Positions 14,686 to 23,171 of a DNA stretch of 23,171 bases are shown piece by piece. Source of the DNA: a virus; the IMG/VR virus record IMGVR_UViG_3300030090_004846, positions 1-23,171 of that record. The stretch is one strand, 5' to 3'. The position numbers and the translations under genes were made by a program. Within the stretch, counting starts at the first letter, position 1. Each line of letters starts with the position of its first letter. The notes under the pieces were generated by a model. That model saw only the letters and a list, made by a program, of their open reading frames with translations. It was not told the DNA's origin and did not search any database.

Positions 14686-17039
14686 TGGCTGAATGTAAAG
14701 ATAATTGTCCTGTAAGTGTACCAGTACCGATTAAAGTACGAGTAAACACAACAGATGAGATTAAAAAGGGTAATACGACTATAAGTCATTTATCCGCCCA
14801 TTCTCTATCTGCTACAAACGTAGGTTATACGAAAATATCAAAGTTTACATTTACTCCTGCACTCACCTCAAATAATTTAACTGAATTATTACCGACTGCA
14901 ATATCAACAAAAACAGTTGTGTTCGATTTTGGAGATGGTACTTCGTTAAGCGCTACAAATGATTTAACAGTATCTCATAAATTTAAACTCCCAGGAGTTT
15001 ATAATGTTAATATGTTTTTGTACGACAAAAGCGGGAACGCCGTACCAAACACAATGAACCAATCTGTATCAGTTTTTAATTATAAGGAGACAGATATAAA
15101 AGTCGAAACTGCCGCGCCCGTAAACGTATTCACAGGAGATTACACCCCATTTCAAGTACATATAGATCTTTCCTGGCAGGATTACGTATTAGACGAACCA
15201 TCTACAATTTTTCTAGCAGCTAGTGGGAGCAAGTCTAAACCATATGACACTGAAAACAGATACGCTCACTTAATACCATATAATGCTTTTTACGAAAATG
15301 TTTCAGGCATGCCGTTACCTGGTAATAAGCAGTTAGATTTAACTCCGAAATATTTTTATGTAAAAAACAATAAGGTAGAAAGTGTTGGAGTTAGTACTGC
15401 AAACACATTACTTGATGAGCTAAGCGCTGAATTATTATATGCAACATCTCCTACCTCAGGTTCCTATTTTTATTATTATGATGATTTACCTACTAACAGA
15501 GTAGATATACTAATAAGCGTAGATACTAGCAAACATCAAATTAATGATTTTTATGTTGAGAATATAAATATAGACCAAAACAGATCAGGATTAAACTATC
15601 TTGAGACTCCCACTGCAGGCGCTGACGTAAAAAGCCAGAATCAACGTAAAGGATTTTCTTTACGTGTTAATAAATCAGCGCCACATAGTTTTAGTTTTAC
15701 TTCTACTGGAATGCCTGAGATGTCTGCTATACAATACAAAAGACAAGGAGATAAATTTCAAGTTTTAATAGGCGTACGAGATAGAAAAAATAATATTCTC
15801 AAATACTACGATAAATTTAAATATACAACTAATGTAGGTACGATTACTTCAGCTGCAGACAATACGTTTTATGTTGAGTTCGTATCTGGTAATGCAACTG
15901 GTTCAGGTCATAGCGCAGTCAGCAGTTTAAGTACAAATAAATTCCCGTACAACACTACAACAGAGAAAACTGAACTAAGTAGTTTCTTATATACAAATAT
16001 TAACCCAACTGAATCTGGTACATGGACAATATATGTAACTGGTAAAAATACTGATTTTATTTCCTTAACTGGCGTTACCGGAAGTATAGGATCAGGTACA
16101 GGGAATGTAGGTATAGGTACTACTTCAAGTTCAACAAACATCCTTACTGGTTCTTATACATTTACAATAGCACCTTCAACAAACTCTTCTGAAGTTTATA
16201 AAATTAACGAAGATATTGATTACAGTCAAACAATAAAAAGTTATAGATTTCAATCTTTCATGCATGAATATGATAAGTTGTTCGATGGTATTTTTACAAG
16301 TTTCGTAGGAGAGGCTAGTTCTAGTCCTACTGTGTTTGGTAAGACTGTATTTGAGAAAATTGCTAATTTTGTGGGTAATAACAATGATGTAGATGTATGT
16401 AATATTAAAAATATTACAAGTTTTTACGATTTTCTAAACGAAGAGATTAATCTTCTTTTACCGGAACCCCCACCTGAATTAAAACGATTGTATGATTTGT
16501 TTAGTATTAAAATATCAAAATTAATAGGTGGATATGAACGATTTGATAGAAATTTCGATACTCAATATTACACTACTTCTGCTATAAGTCGTAATATTAA
16601 TTTAAATAGCAAAATTACAACTAGTTCTTATGTTGTATCAGCTGGTACACCTTTTGTAGCAAAGCAAAGATTTAACGATGAATATATTCTAATTAGACCT
16701 CAAAAAATACCTACATATTATACTGACGGTTCGTCTACCGGTGAAACAAGTTCATATTCTTTATCTGTATATAACCAATTTGGAAGTAACTGGGGTTGGG
16801 CATTAGATACAACAATATCTGGCGCTAGTGGGTTAGATACATTTTATGAATTTTACCCGTATACTACATATGATACAACATCAAGTAATGAAAATATAAA
16901 AAATAGTGTTATAGATTTTAACAACACATATAATACAGTTACTCGAGGAGTTACTTCGTTAAGTGGCAGTTGGGATAATGACGGAGGTATTGTTTACAAC
17001 AATTTAGATTATCAAATAAGGAAAGGGTTATTATTATAA
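14685..17039 (+). CDS. Large baseplate protein with PKD domain (gp7 position)
   Basis: This 784-residue protein sits where T4 has gp7 (1032 residues), straight after gp6. Residues about 55-135 form a PKD-type domain: VVFDFGDGTS (Phe-Asp-Phe-Gly-Asp-Gly at 80-85), then TVSHKFKLPGVYNVNMFLYD. Such immunoglobulin-like domains usually mediate protein or glycan contact. A Cys-containing N-terminus (CKDNC) precedes it. Several beta-rich segments follow, then a Gly/Thr/Ser linker near 463-490. The C-terminal 270 residues contain NFVGNNNDVDVCNI, LKRLYDLFSIKISKLIGGYERFDRNFD and a final repeat-free region ending DYQIRKGLLL. That C-terminal pattern recalls large virion proteins of marine T4-like phages. 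A wedge role is inferred from place; direct gp7 homology is not shown. Confidence 0.6.
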   Translation: MAECKDNCPVSVPVPIKVRVNTTDEIKKGNTTISHLSAHSLSATNVGYTKISKFTFTPALTSNNLTELLPTAISTKTVVFDFGDGTSLSATNDLTVSHKFKLPGVYNVNMFLYDKSGNAVPNTMNQSVSVFNYKETDIKVETAAPVNVFTGDYTPFQVHIDLSWQDYVLDEPSTIFLAASGSKSKPYDTENRYAHLIPYNAFYENVSGMPLPGNKQLDLTPKYFYVKNNKVESVGVSTANTLLDELSAELLYATSPTSGSYFYYYDDLPTNRVDILISVDTSKHQINDFYVENINIDQNRSGLNYLETPTAGADVKSQNQRKGFSLRVNKSAPHSFSFTSTGMPEMSAIQYKRQGDKFQVLIGVRDRKNNILKYYDKFKYTTNVGTITSAADNTFYVEFVSGNATGSGHSAVSSLSTNKFPYNTTTEKTELSSFLYTNINPTESGTWTIYVTGKNTDFISLTGVTGSIGSGTGNVGIGTTSSSTNILTGSYTFTIAPSTNSSEVYKINEDIDYSQTIKSYRFQSFMHEYDKLFDGIFTSFVGEASSSPTVFGKTVFEKIANFVGNNNDVDVCNIKNITSFYDFLNEEINLLLPEPPPELKRLYDLFSIKISKLIGGYERFDRNFDTQYYTTSAISRNINLNSKITTSSYVVSAGTPFVAKQRFNDEYILIRPQKIPTYYTDGSSTGETSSYSLSVYNQFGSNWGWALDTTISGASGLDTFYEFYPYTTYDTTSSNENIKNSVIDFNNTYNTVTRGVTSLSGSWDNDGGIVYNNLDYQIRKGLLL

Positions 17040-19343
17040 ATGATAGACTTAAATACAACTAATCCATTATCGTTTTTAGATTGGAAAGCATATCAACAAG
17101 ATAAATCTAGCGCTGCAGAGTTATCTTTAGGTTACAATAATTATCTTATAGAGTGGAAAGAGCAGAAATCTACCAATACTACCAACGACACAAACTATAA
17201 AAAAACCATTTATTTAGGTTTCTTACAAAATATAAATATATCTTCTTTCCCTGAAAAAATACAGTCATTTATAAATGAAATTGATACCGATGATGTTTAT
17301 GAATTAGAACTCGCCGTACATTATTACACAGCAGCGATCAGACAACAACTTAATAATTCCAAAGATGTACGTGACGAAATTCAGTTCACAAAAACTAAAA
17401 ATAATTTTAAGATATCTAAATTGGGTATTGAAAAATATCTACATAATTTTATTATAAATTTATTATCAAATAAAGAATTCATATCTGAAAAAACCGATAC
17501 AACTAATGTTAATATATCTCAAATATCTAATAGATTAAAAATATTAATTAACTCTCTTGTTACAGATAATTCTATTCTATATAAATCCTCCCAACCAGAT
17601 GCTCGGTTAGTAAAAAACTTAAAGAGTAAAATAAAACAAGAAAGTGAAAGAGTTGTACAATCAATTTCTATTAATAAAGGTGGTAGAAAACTTAAATTAA
17701 AAACAAACTCATTCGCGAAAAAAATACGGAATGGTAGACTTTCAATCAATCAACGGTTTACTAATTACAATAGATTACCTGAGCGATTTTTTAAAAATGA
17801 AAATAAAAGTTTAGAAAATTTGTTGTATACTTTAGAGAAGGATTTAATTGAAAAATACATATCTAACGATTTGTTTCTACTCACTAAAAAAACAAATAAT
17901 TATACTTTAGATAATATTTTCAAATCAAAAAACCCTACCGGTAATTTATTTCAACGCTACGGGGCAAACACTGCGCAAAATTTAACAAATTTAAAAAACC
18001 GAAAAGATTTTCCAGAGCAATTATCTTACTCAAATACAGGTACCTCATTATTTTATTCAAGCGATTTGTCTTTTTACGTGGAACTCTCAGCATTTACCAA
18101 TACTGAGTATGTTATACCTGATCCATACAAATACCAGCCTGGTGTTGAAATAGTAGGTAACGCTAAGGTCGGAGACAATATAGTGAGGAATATTACTATC
18201 AAAAAGAATGTCCCTCTTATATATTCTAATAAAAATATTAAGTACAAAAATACTAATACTGGATCATCTGTACAATTCTATAATAATAAATTACTAAGAA
18301 ATTACGGTTATCAAAGCCAAGAAAATACATTAGATTATTCCGCTGTGGGTATTAATAAAAAAGAAGATTCTATTAATTTTTGGACTGGTAAAGAACATAA
18401 TATATGGAAAAATACGGATGTATATCCAGTTAGTAATTTAAATGTATATCCTGAAACAGAACGATTAGATGATTTAATTATTAATAATAAAACCGGTATA
18501 AAATTAAAAACTGATTTATTCGGCAATGAATTTATTTTTCTTAAAAATAGTTACCCTAAGAGACTTGCAGGAGCTAGCTATATATCAGAAACATCTACAA
18601 CTACAACAGATATTACAGCATGCGAAGTGTATGATGGTCTTTATTTTGACTCAGTACTTGCAGCGATTACTGCAGCAGAACTTAGCGCGGAGACAGATGG
18701 TTTTACTGGGACAGCTCTCAATAATATAACTGATAGAGTTAATACAAAGTATCCCTCTGGGTCAGCTTTATTTGATACACATATTGTTTCTCTTAATACA
18801 GATGAGTATAATAGCTCAGATTCTTTTTATGCTCCTTTATCAACAACAGCTTGTAGTGAGTTACAGGATATAGAATCTGATAGTATAGTTGATTGTGGTC
18901 CTTTTGTTGATCATCCATGCGGTAGTCAACATGTAATAAACGGACATTTTCAAAATACAACTGTCCCTTACATTACCTCTGTACAACAAGATCTAACAGC
19001 TATCCATGATTATAGTACTACAACATACGAAGCATCTTCGTTAAATAACCCTGTTACAGCGGCCGTACATTTATTCGAACAACAATATGTAAGTGGGGGA
19101 GAGATTTTTATCCGAAATACATACACACAAAAAGTAAATCCATTATCTGCGGAAATGGCGGATTTATTTAATAAGCATTCTGCAGCAACAAAAACGAGAA
19201 TTAAAACAGATGATATAAGAGATTTCGATATTATAGATAATACTATTTATATACAAACTGGGACAGAAACATTAACAGAGTTATATAATTTTGAAGATGG
19301 TAAATTTAAAATCGCAGCAAGTTCGAATTCTCTAATAAGTTAA
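17040..19343 (+). CDS. Large virion structural protein, 767 residues, function unknown
   Basis: The start is supported by AAGGAAAGGG at 17019-17028 and by adjacency to the upstream stop. I do not recognise a named family. The N-terminal part (LDWKAYQQDKSSAAELSLGYNNYLIEWKEQ) and following helices look like a virion attachment region. Residues about 190-240 are Lys/Arg-rich (KGGRKLKLKTNSFAKKIRNGR). The middle is beta-rich, with TGSSVQFYNNKLLRNYGYQSQ and NFWTGKEHNIWKN. Around 525-625 there is a Cys-containing segment (TACEVYDGLYFDS, then TTACSELQDIESDSIVDCGPF). The C-terminus, DFDIIDNTIYIQTGTETLTEL, looks like a strand pair that would continue into the next gene, so the protein may be the first half of a split larger protein. 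Confidence 0.65.
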   Translation: MIDLNTTNPLSFLDWKAYQQDKSSAAELSLGYNNYLIEWKEQKSTNTTNDTNYKKTIYLGFLQNINISSFPEKIQSFINEIDTDDVYELELAVHYYTAAIRQQLNNSKDVRDEIQFTKTKNNFKISKLGIEKYLHNFIINLLSNKEFISEKTDTTNVNISQISNRLKILINSLVTDNSILYKSSQPDARLVKNLKSKIKQESERVVQSISINKGGRKLKLKTNSFAKKIRNGRLSINQRFTNYNRLPERFFKNENKSLENLLYTLEKDLIEKYISNDLFLLTKKTNNYTLDNIFKSKNPTGNLFQRYGANTAQNLTNLKNRKDFPEQLSYSNTGTSLFYSSDLSFYVELSAFTNTEYVIPDPYKYQPGVEIVGNAKVGDNIVRNITIKKNVPLIYSNKNIKYKNTNTGSSVQFYNNKLLRNYGYQSQENTLDYSAVGINKKEDSINFWTGKEHNIWKNTDVYPVSNLNVYPETERLDDLIINNKTGIKLKTDLFGNEFIFLKNSYPKRLAGASYISETSTTTTDITACEVYDGLYFDSVLAAITAAELSAETDGFTGTALNNITDRVNTKYPSGSALFDTHIVSLNTDEYNSSDSFYAPLSTTACSELQDIESDSIVDCGPFVDHPCGSQHVINGHFQNTTVPYITSVQQDLTAIHDYSTTTYEASSLNNPVTAAVHLFEQQYVSGGEIFIRNTYTQKVNPLSAEMADLFNKHSAATKTRIKTDDIRDFDIIDNTIYIQTGTETLTELYNFEDGKFKIAASSNSLIS

Positions 19344-19356
19344 GTAAATAATTATA
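19344..19356 (+). promoter_or_regulatory. Late-promoter-like element between the 767- and 948-residue genes
   Basis: GTAAATAATTATA fills the whole 13-nt gap between the stop at 19343 and the ATG at 19357. No SD is present. It could give separate transcription of the lectin-type adhesin gene. Confidence 0.58.
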
Positions 19357-22203
19357 ATGTTTGAACCGAAACAATCAGATTTATTTTATAATGACAAGAC
19401 AGATGAGTTTTTTGTTTGTATTGTAAGTGCTGTAACGGCAGCGCGCTGTGAAGGGTCAACTGAAACTCTTTCTGGTTCAGTACCTATTGTATATAAGATA
19501 GATAAAGAAAGTAATTTTAAAACAAGAGTTTTCCCTGAAAATCTCGCTTCATTTGTTTCAGATAATACATCTGATTTATTTGCAGTCACTCCGTCTTGTC
19601 CGACTGGTACAGATTTTGAGAGTATATCGAAACCATTCATTAATTATAATGACTATACAAATAAGTACACCGTAACATTTTTAGGTAGATATGGTAGTTT
19701 ATCTGCTGACGGAATTGGCGTAACTAATTTTACTTTACAAAATATAGACAGTAAATTTACATTATTAGATACAGATGTATTTTTACCGAAAGACAAAATT
19801 AGAGCTGACTCTCCATATACATTTCTTTCTGGTTATTTAAACTCAGATTTAGAGATAGGTGGTAATATTGTAAGAAATAATAGCGATTCGTATTTTAATA
19901 GTTATGAAAGAGCAGTAAATTATAGAGTACCGCCAGTACATAATGTGTATAATAATACACTTGGTTTTAATTTAACTTTGAGTTCATCTGGAGGTTATTC
20001 CTCGAATTCAAGTATGGTGACAGGAGATATTAATTGGCCACATCAATTTAGTGGTGGTTATATTACTTATAATAATGAGTATACAGCGTTTGACCCGAAT
20101 TATACAATCCGTGTAGATTTTAGAGCTCGCGCTTTTACAACAGCTAACCCATCTGCCTTTAGCCCCACTCAAAGTTTAACAGCAAATAACGCATCTAGAT
20201 TTTTACAAAATTTTCCAATTAGTGGTGCGGGGGAAGGATTTTGTGTATATTTTCATAAAGCAGTACCTAATAAAGTTATACCTAACGGCACGGGACATAC
20301 TCTAGGATATAGCCCAGCACAATATCATAGTACAGAAAAAGAAGGCCCTATAATACCAGTGAGTGGATTAGTTGAATGTACATTACCTCTATCTACTCAG
20401 CAAATTAACATATTAAATCAAGCCGAATCTTATTTGGGGGTTGGTTTTGATATACGTGGTAAATTTTTATCTACAGATGATGAAAAACCCGGGACTAAAA
20501 ACGTTACACTGCCAAACAATCCATTTACTACTTCTGGATTGGCAAGTTCTATCAGCATAAGAGGTAATACATACCACAAATATGCTCCTTTGACTGCTAT
20601 TGCTTTAGATGATACATCTGGAAAGAACGTACCATTACATACAACAAATACGAATATTTCAGGTGCAAATGCTCCGTTTGTTGATTATAGAATCGATTTG
20701 AGCAATAAAGGTAACTTAGTTACAGTATATAATAAATTAACAAGTGATACTGATTACAATACAATTTTACAATTTAAATTAAACACCGTACCGGATTATA
20801 AGAGATGGGTCGATACTGATAATTTAGGTAATATAGATGCTATGTTTAATAGCGACCCGTATTTATTAAATGTGGGGTTGTCTTTTACTACGTCAGAGTA
20901 TGCTTCTAGATTTGAAATTAAATCTTTCGAAGTAACAGGAGTGACTGTTAAAAATCCTTTTAAAACCACAACCACTACCACATACGATTTATCTGATACA
21001 GAAGTCAACGAGACATCAAACATTAACGTAACCCAACAGGGATCTACTATTAGTAATTATATTGACCCTGTTTCTAAATCTTTACGCAAATTTGGAGCTA
21101 CACTAGATTCATTAACAGAAAAAAATAATAAAGCAGACATAACTCTTACTACCCATGTAAGAGGTAAGCTCGCTAGGACCTTATATGATAAAGATGTAGA
21201 AAATATAAATGAAAATGATTGTTTACCAGGAGCTGAAATTACGCAAAAAATGGTACAAATTACTCTTAAAGATATTCCATTAGAAGAGATAGACGATAAA
21301 GTTAACCTTGTTGAACAAGGAGAATTACCTGAGAATAATATTTCCACGATAACAATTCTCCCAGGTACACAAGAGGATATAGAGAGTACATTACTACCTG
21401 AAGAACCTGGTATAGATCAATTACCGCCTGCTCCTCGAGCAACAGGTAATTGGTCCGGGTGGAAGAGATATTGTGTATTACAAGGAAACATCCATCATTT
21501 ACAACTAGAAGAGTCAGACACTGGACCTGCAATTAATATAGTACAAGGTCAAGCTGTACCTAATGATACTTTCTTATGGTATAATTCTTATTCAGAAAAC
21601 GGAAATGTAAAATACACATTATGGGATCAAGTAGGCGGAATCGCAGAGCTAAAAGGGAGTCGAACGGGACATAATTGGTATACATGGCATGAAGAAGAAG
21701 GTACTGAGACCTTTAAGAAACAGACTAACGATATATTTAATAAGCAGTTAAAAGACTTTTTATCCAGTCAAGCACTACAAGACTCTCCAACACATACGAA
21801 CTGGGTTTTACCTTCTAATCCAACCCCCTACTGGTTTTATACAGTTGATGAAAATGGTAATAGAAGAGCTGAAGATTCCGGACCGGTTAAATATTGTAAA
21901 AGCGGCATGCAAGTATCTTCACCACCTCCTGATAATGATGAAAATAAAACATTAGATATTAGGTTTGAAGAAGAGTGGGAGTATAAAAACGTACCGGATG
22001 AAATAGATGATGCAACTGCAGAACAGGCAATAACAATATCTCTAAATGAAGCAAAAAGAATACATAAGAAGTATGGAGCAAATTGGGAGCAAGTAGGCTA
22101 CGAAGATGGTTGGACATACTATTTTCTCGCTAACTACCAACCAGGAGGTACTTGGTTTGCAACAATAGGTAGCCATGATAGGAAGGATTTAATAGATGAA
22201 TAA
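19357..22203 (+). CDS. Tail adhesin with L-type-lectin-like domain and Trp-rich C-terminus
   Basis: This 948-residue protein probably binds host surface glycans at the baseplate or fibres. Residues about 195-535 look like an L-type (legume-type) lectin or concanavalin-like jelly roll: a strand (GFNLTLSSSG), then YTIRVDFRARAF, SGAGEGFCVYFHKA (near 288-301, the 'GDGIAFVL' position), YLGVGFDIRGKF (near 359-370, the 'LAVEFDTY' position), DYRIDLSNKGNLVTVYNKL (near 443-461), and LLNVGLSFTTSEYASRFEIKSFEVTGV (near 503-529, the closing strands). A Thr-rich linker follows. An acidic Pro/Glu stretch precedes residues 698-948, which hold 12 Trp against two in the first 690. The N-terminal region (DKTDEFFVCIVSA) resembles the continuation of the previous protein. 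The lectin call is by strand pattern; the sugar is unknown. Confidence 0.65.
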   Translation: MFEPKQSDLFYNDKTDEFFVCIVSAVTAARCEGSTETLSGSVPIVYKIDKESNFKTRVFPENLASFVSDNTSDLFAVTPSCPTGTDFESISKPFINYNDYTNKYTVTFLGRYGSLSADGIGVTNFTLQNIDSKFTLLDTDVFLPKDKIRADSPYTFLSGYLNSDLEIGGNIVRNNSDSYFNSYERAVNYRVPPVHNVYNNTLGFNLTLSSSGGYSSNSSMVTGDINWPHQFSGGYITYNNEYTAFDPNYTIRVDFRARAFTTANPSAFSPTQSLTANNASRFLQNFPISGAGEGFCVYFHKAVPNKVIPNGTGHTLGYSPAQYHSTEKEGPIIPVSGLVECTLPLSTQQINILNQAESYLGVGFDIRGKFLSTDDEKPGTKNVTLPNNPFTTSGLASSISIRGNTYHKYAPLTAIALDDTSGKNVPLHTTNTNISGANAPFVDYRIDLSNKGNLVTVYNKLTSDTDYNTILQFKLNTVPDYKRWVDTDNLGNIDAMFNSDPYLLNVGLSFTTSEYASRFEIKSFEVTGVTVKNPFKTTTTTTYDLSDTEVNETSNINVTQQGSTISNYIDPVSKSLRKFGATLDSLTEKNNKADITLTTHVRGKLARTLYDKDVENINENDCLPGAEITQKMVQITLKDIPLEEIDDKVNLVEQGELPENNISTITILPGTQEDIESTLLPEEPGIDQLPPAPRATGNWSGWKRYCVLQGNIHHLQLEESDTGPAINIVQGQAVPNDTFLWYNSYSENGNVKYTLWDQVGGIAELKGSRTGHNWYTWHEEEGTETFKKQTNDIFNKQLKDFLSSQALQDSPTHTNWVLPSNPTPYWFYTVDENGNRRAEDSGPVKYCKSGMQVSSPPPDNDENKTLDIRFEEEWEYKNVPDEIDDATAEQAITISLNEAKRIHKKYGANWEQVGYEDGWTYYFLANYQPGGTWFATIGSHDRKDLIDE
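22180..22186 (+). promoter_or_regulatory. Ribosome binding site for the last gene
   Basis: AGGAAGG lies 9 nt before the ATG at 22196, inside the end of the adhesin gene. It supports that start for the gene that runs off the window. Confidence 0.65.
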
Positions 22204-23171
22204 TTTTAGTTATACAGTTGAAGCAAATCCCGGTGCACCAGCTATTAAAACAAAGACACAAAATCTAACTGGTACAACTAATGTAACGTTTTGGTTAGGA
22301 GGGCTATCAGCATATGATCTAGCTACTGCTTCTAGACTCAATAAAGTTATTGTAAATTTTGATGATGAAAAGGAATTAGTCTTTGATAGAGCAATCTCCG
22401 ACACAACAATTAGCACTGTATCAACTATTACATTTGATCATACATTACAAACTGATTTTATTGATAAAGTAAAACGTAACGTATACTTTACTCTACAACG
22501 AGATGATTTGACTGTAGAAACTGTACATGTTAAATTTACTATGTACAAACCTCCCATTACAGAATATGAGGATATTAATTTAATTAAAACAGACTTTTTT
22601 ACTACAGACGAAAACGACGAAAAATTGTTGTTAACATTTATAAATAAAAACCCTGAAGTTTTAGGTATAAATGTTCTTGATCTTAATGCAGATGTAGAAG
22701 ATACATATAATCCAGATAGTACTGATAATAAAAATATAAACGTTAATAAACTTAATGTAGGATTTTCGACAGAGTATGTACAATTAGATTCTAGTCTTTC
22801 TAACTCAGGTTCTAAAATTATAGCTGAGCTAAATCCTCAAACAGGTATGCCTAGAAGTCACGGTAATGTAACACTTAAATTTAGAACAAGAGGTAATCCT
22901 CAACCTATTGGACAAGGTCTTTTAGCTTTACCAGGCACGGTTAATACATCATACATACCGTTAAGTGCTAATTCAGCTTATTTTCAACTAAGTGGCTACT
23001 TAAACTGGAATTGCGGAGATTTGCTTAAAGACTATTATCTTAAAAATAAAGTAATTTCCATACCGTTAGCAGATATAACAGGTACTAGAGATACTTTACA
23101 TGATTACCATTACTATTTTACAAACGTAAACGTCGGAGCTGGAGCGACGGCGACATCTCAAGTAAGTGGCG
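22196..23171 (+). CDS. Unrecognised virion structural protein, 3'-truncated by window edge
   Basis: From the ATG at 22196 the frame stays open to the last base, giving 325 residues and no stop. It overlaps the end of the adhesin gene by 8 nt and has a good SD, so it belongs to the same late unit. The visible part begins MNNFSYTVEANPGAPAIKT and is beta-rich, with TFWLGGLSAYDLATASRL, VNFDDEKELVFDRA, RNVYFTLQRDDLTVETVHVKF and later VTLKFRTRGNPQPIGQGLLALPG. It has no Cys-rich, membrane or enzyme motif. Its place after the adhesin suggests another baseplate or fibre protein. I cannot name a family. Confidence 0.8.
   Translation, partial: MNNFSYTVEANPGAPAIKTKTQNLTGTTNVTFWLGGLSAYDLATASRLNKVIVNFDDEKELVFDRAISDTTISTVSTITFDHTLQTDFIDKVKRNVYFTLQRDDLTVETVHVKFTMYKPPITEYEDINLIKTDFFTTDENDEKLLLTFINKNPEVLGINVLDLNADVEDTYNPDSTDNKNINVNKLNVGFSTEYVQLDSSLSNSGSKIIAELNPQTGMPRSHGNVTLKFRTRGNPQPIGQGLLALPGTVNTSYIPLSANSAYFQLSGYLNWNCGDLLKDYYLKNKVISIPLADITGTRDTLHDYHYYFTNVNVGAGATATSQVSG

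Noticed and set aside
16072-16140. Gly/Ser/Thr-rich stretch as a collagen-like or cleavage domain
   Set aside because: It lacks Gly-X-Y periodicity; it is simply a flexible linker in the PKD-containing protein.
21057-21532. Overlapping minus-strand open frames within the adhesin gene
   Set aside because: There is no SD or promoter element, and the plus-strand frame is a well-supported long gene.
1-23171. tRNA genes, CRISPR arrays, insertion sequences, integrase or attachment sites
   Set aside because: None are seen: there are no regularly spaced repeats, no transposase or integrase motifs, and no intergenic gap larger than about 50 nt.

Overview
This window is part of the virion-structural region of a T4-like contractile-tailed phage (myovirus). 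It is strongly AT-rich, almost entirely coding, and shows no tRNA, CRISPR, insertion sequence or integrase. The family calls rest on recognisable T4-type proteins: tail sheath (gp18), tail tube (gp19), tape measure (gp29 position), tube cap (gp48), gp53, hub gp27-like, gp25, gp6 and the clamp-loader ATPase gp44. Gene order and sequence style resemble marine T4-like phages (cyanophage or pelagiphage relatives), but the host cannot be read from the DNA. Sequence similarity was judged by eye, without a database search.

Layout. 1-9965 (+): the 3' part of the sheath gene, tail tube, a second tube-fold protein, two chaperone-like proteins in the place where T4 has genes 26/51, tape measure, gp48, gp53, gp27-like hub and an unrecognised 294-residue protein. 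9951-12322: a short non-late-looking island. Two rightward genes, dUTPase and clamp loader gp44, lie between two leftward genes, a possible small terminase (gp16-like) and an unknown 166-residue protein. 12369-23171 (+): baseplate wedge gp25 and gp6, then large structural or adhesin proteins: a 784-residue PKD-containing protein in the gp7 position, a 767-residue protein, a 948-residue protein with an L-type-lectin-like domain and a Trp-rich C-terminal region, and a last gene that runs off the right edge.

Regulation. Every gene start preceded by a true intergenic gap, except the dUTPase start, carries the element NTAAATAATT plus 3-4 A/T bases, ending 0-5 nt before the ATG (seven copies, both strands). 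It resembles the T4-type late promoter, and these starts lack a Shine-Dalgarno (SD) sequence. Several genes inside the operons keep purine-rich ribosome sites. The dUTPase-gp44 pair instead has a sigma70-like TTGAAT-16-TATATT promoter. A clear rho-independent terminator for the leftward 166-residue gene is embedded in the 3' end of the gp44 coding sequence, so leftward late transcription would stop before running antisense through gp44 and dUTPase.

Most notable: the AT-rich element abutting start codons (possible leaderless late mRNAs), the embedded terminator, the lectin and PKD adhesin-type domains in the baseplate cluster, and a likely fission of one large structural protein into the 767- and 948-residue products with a late element at the joint.
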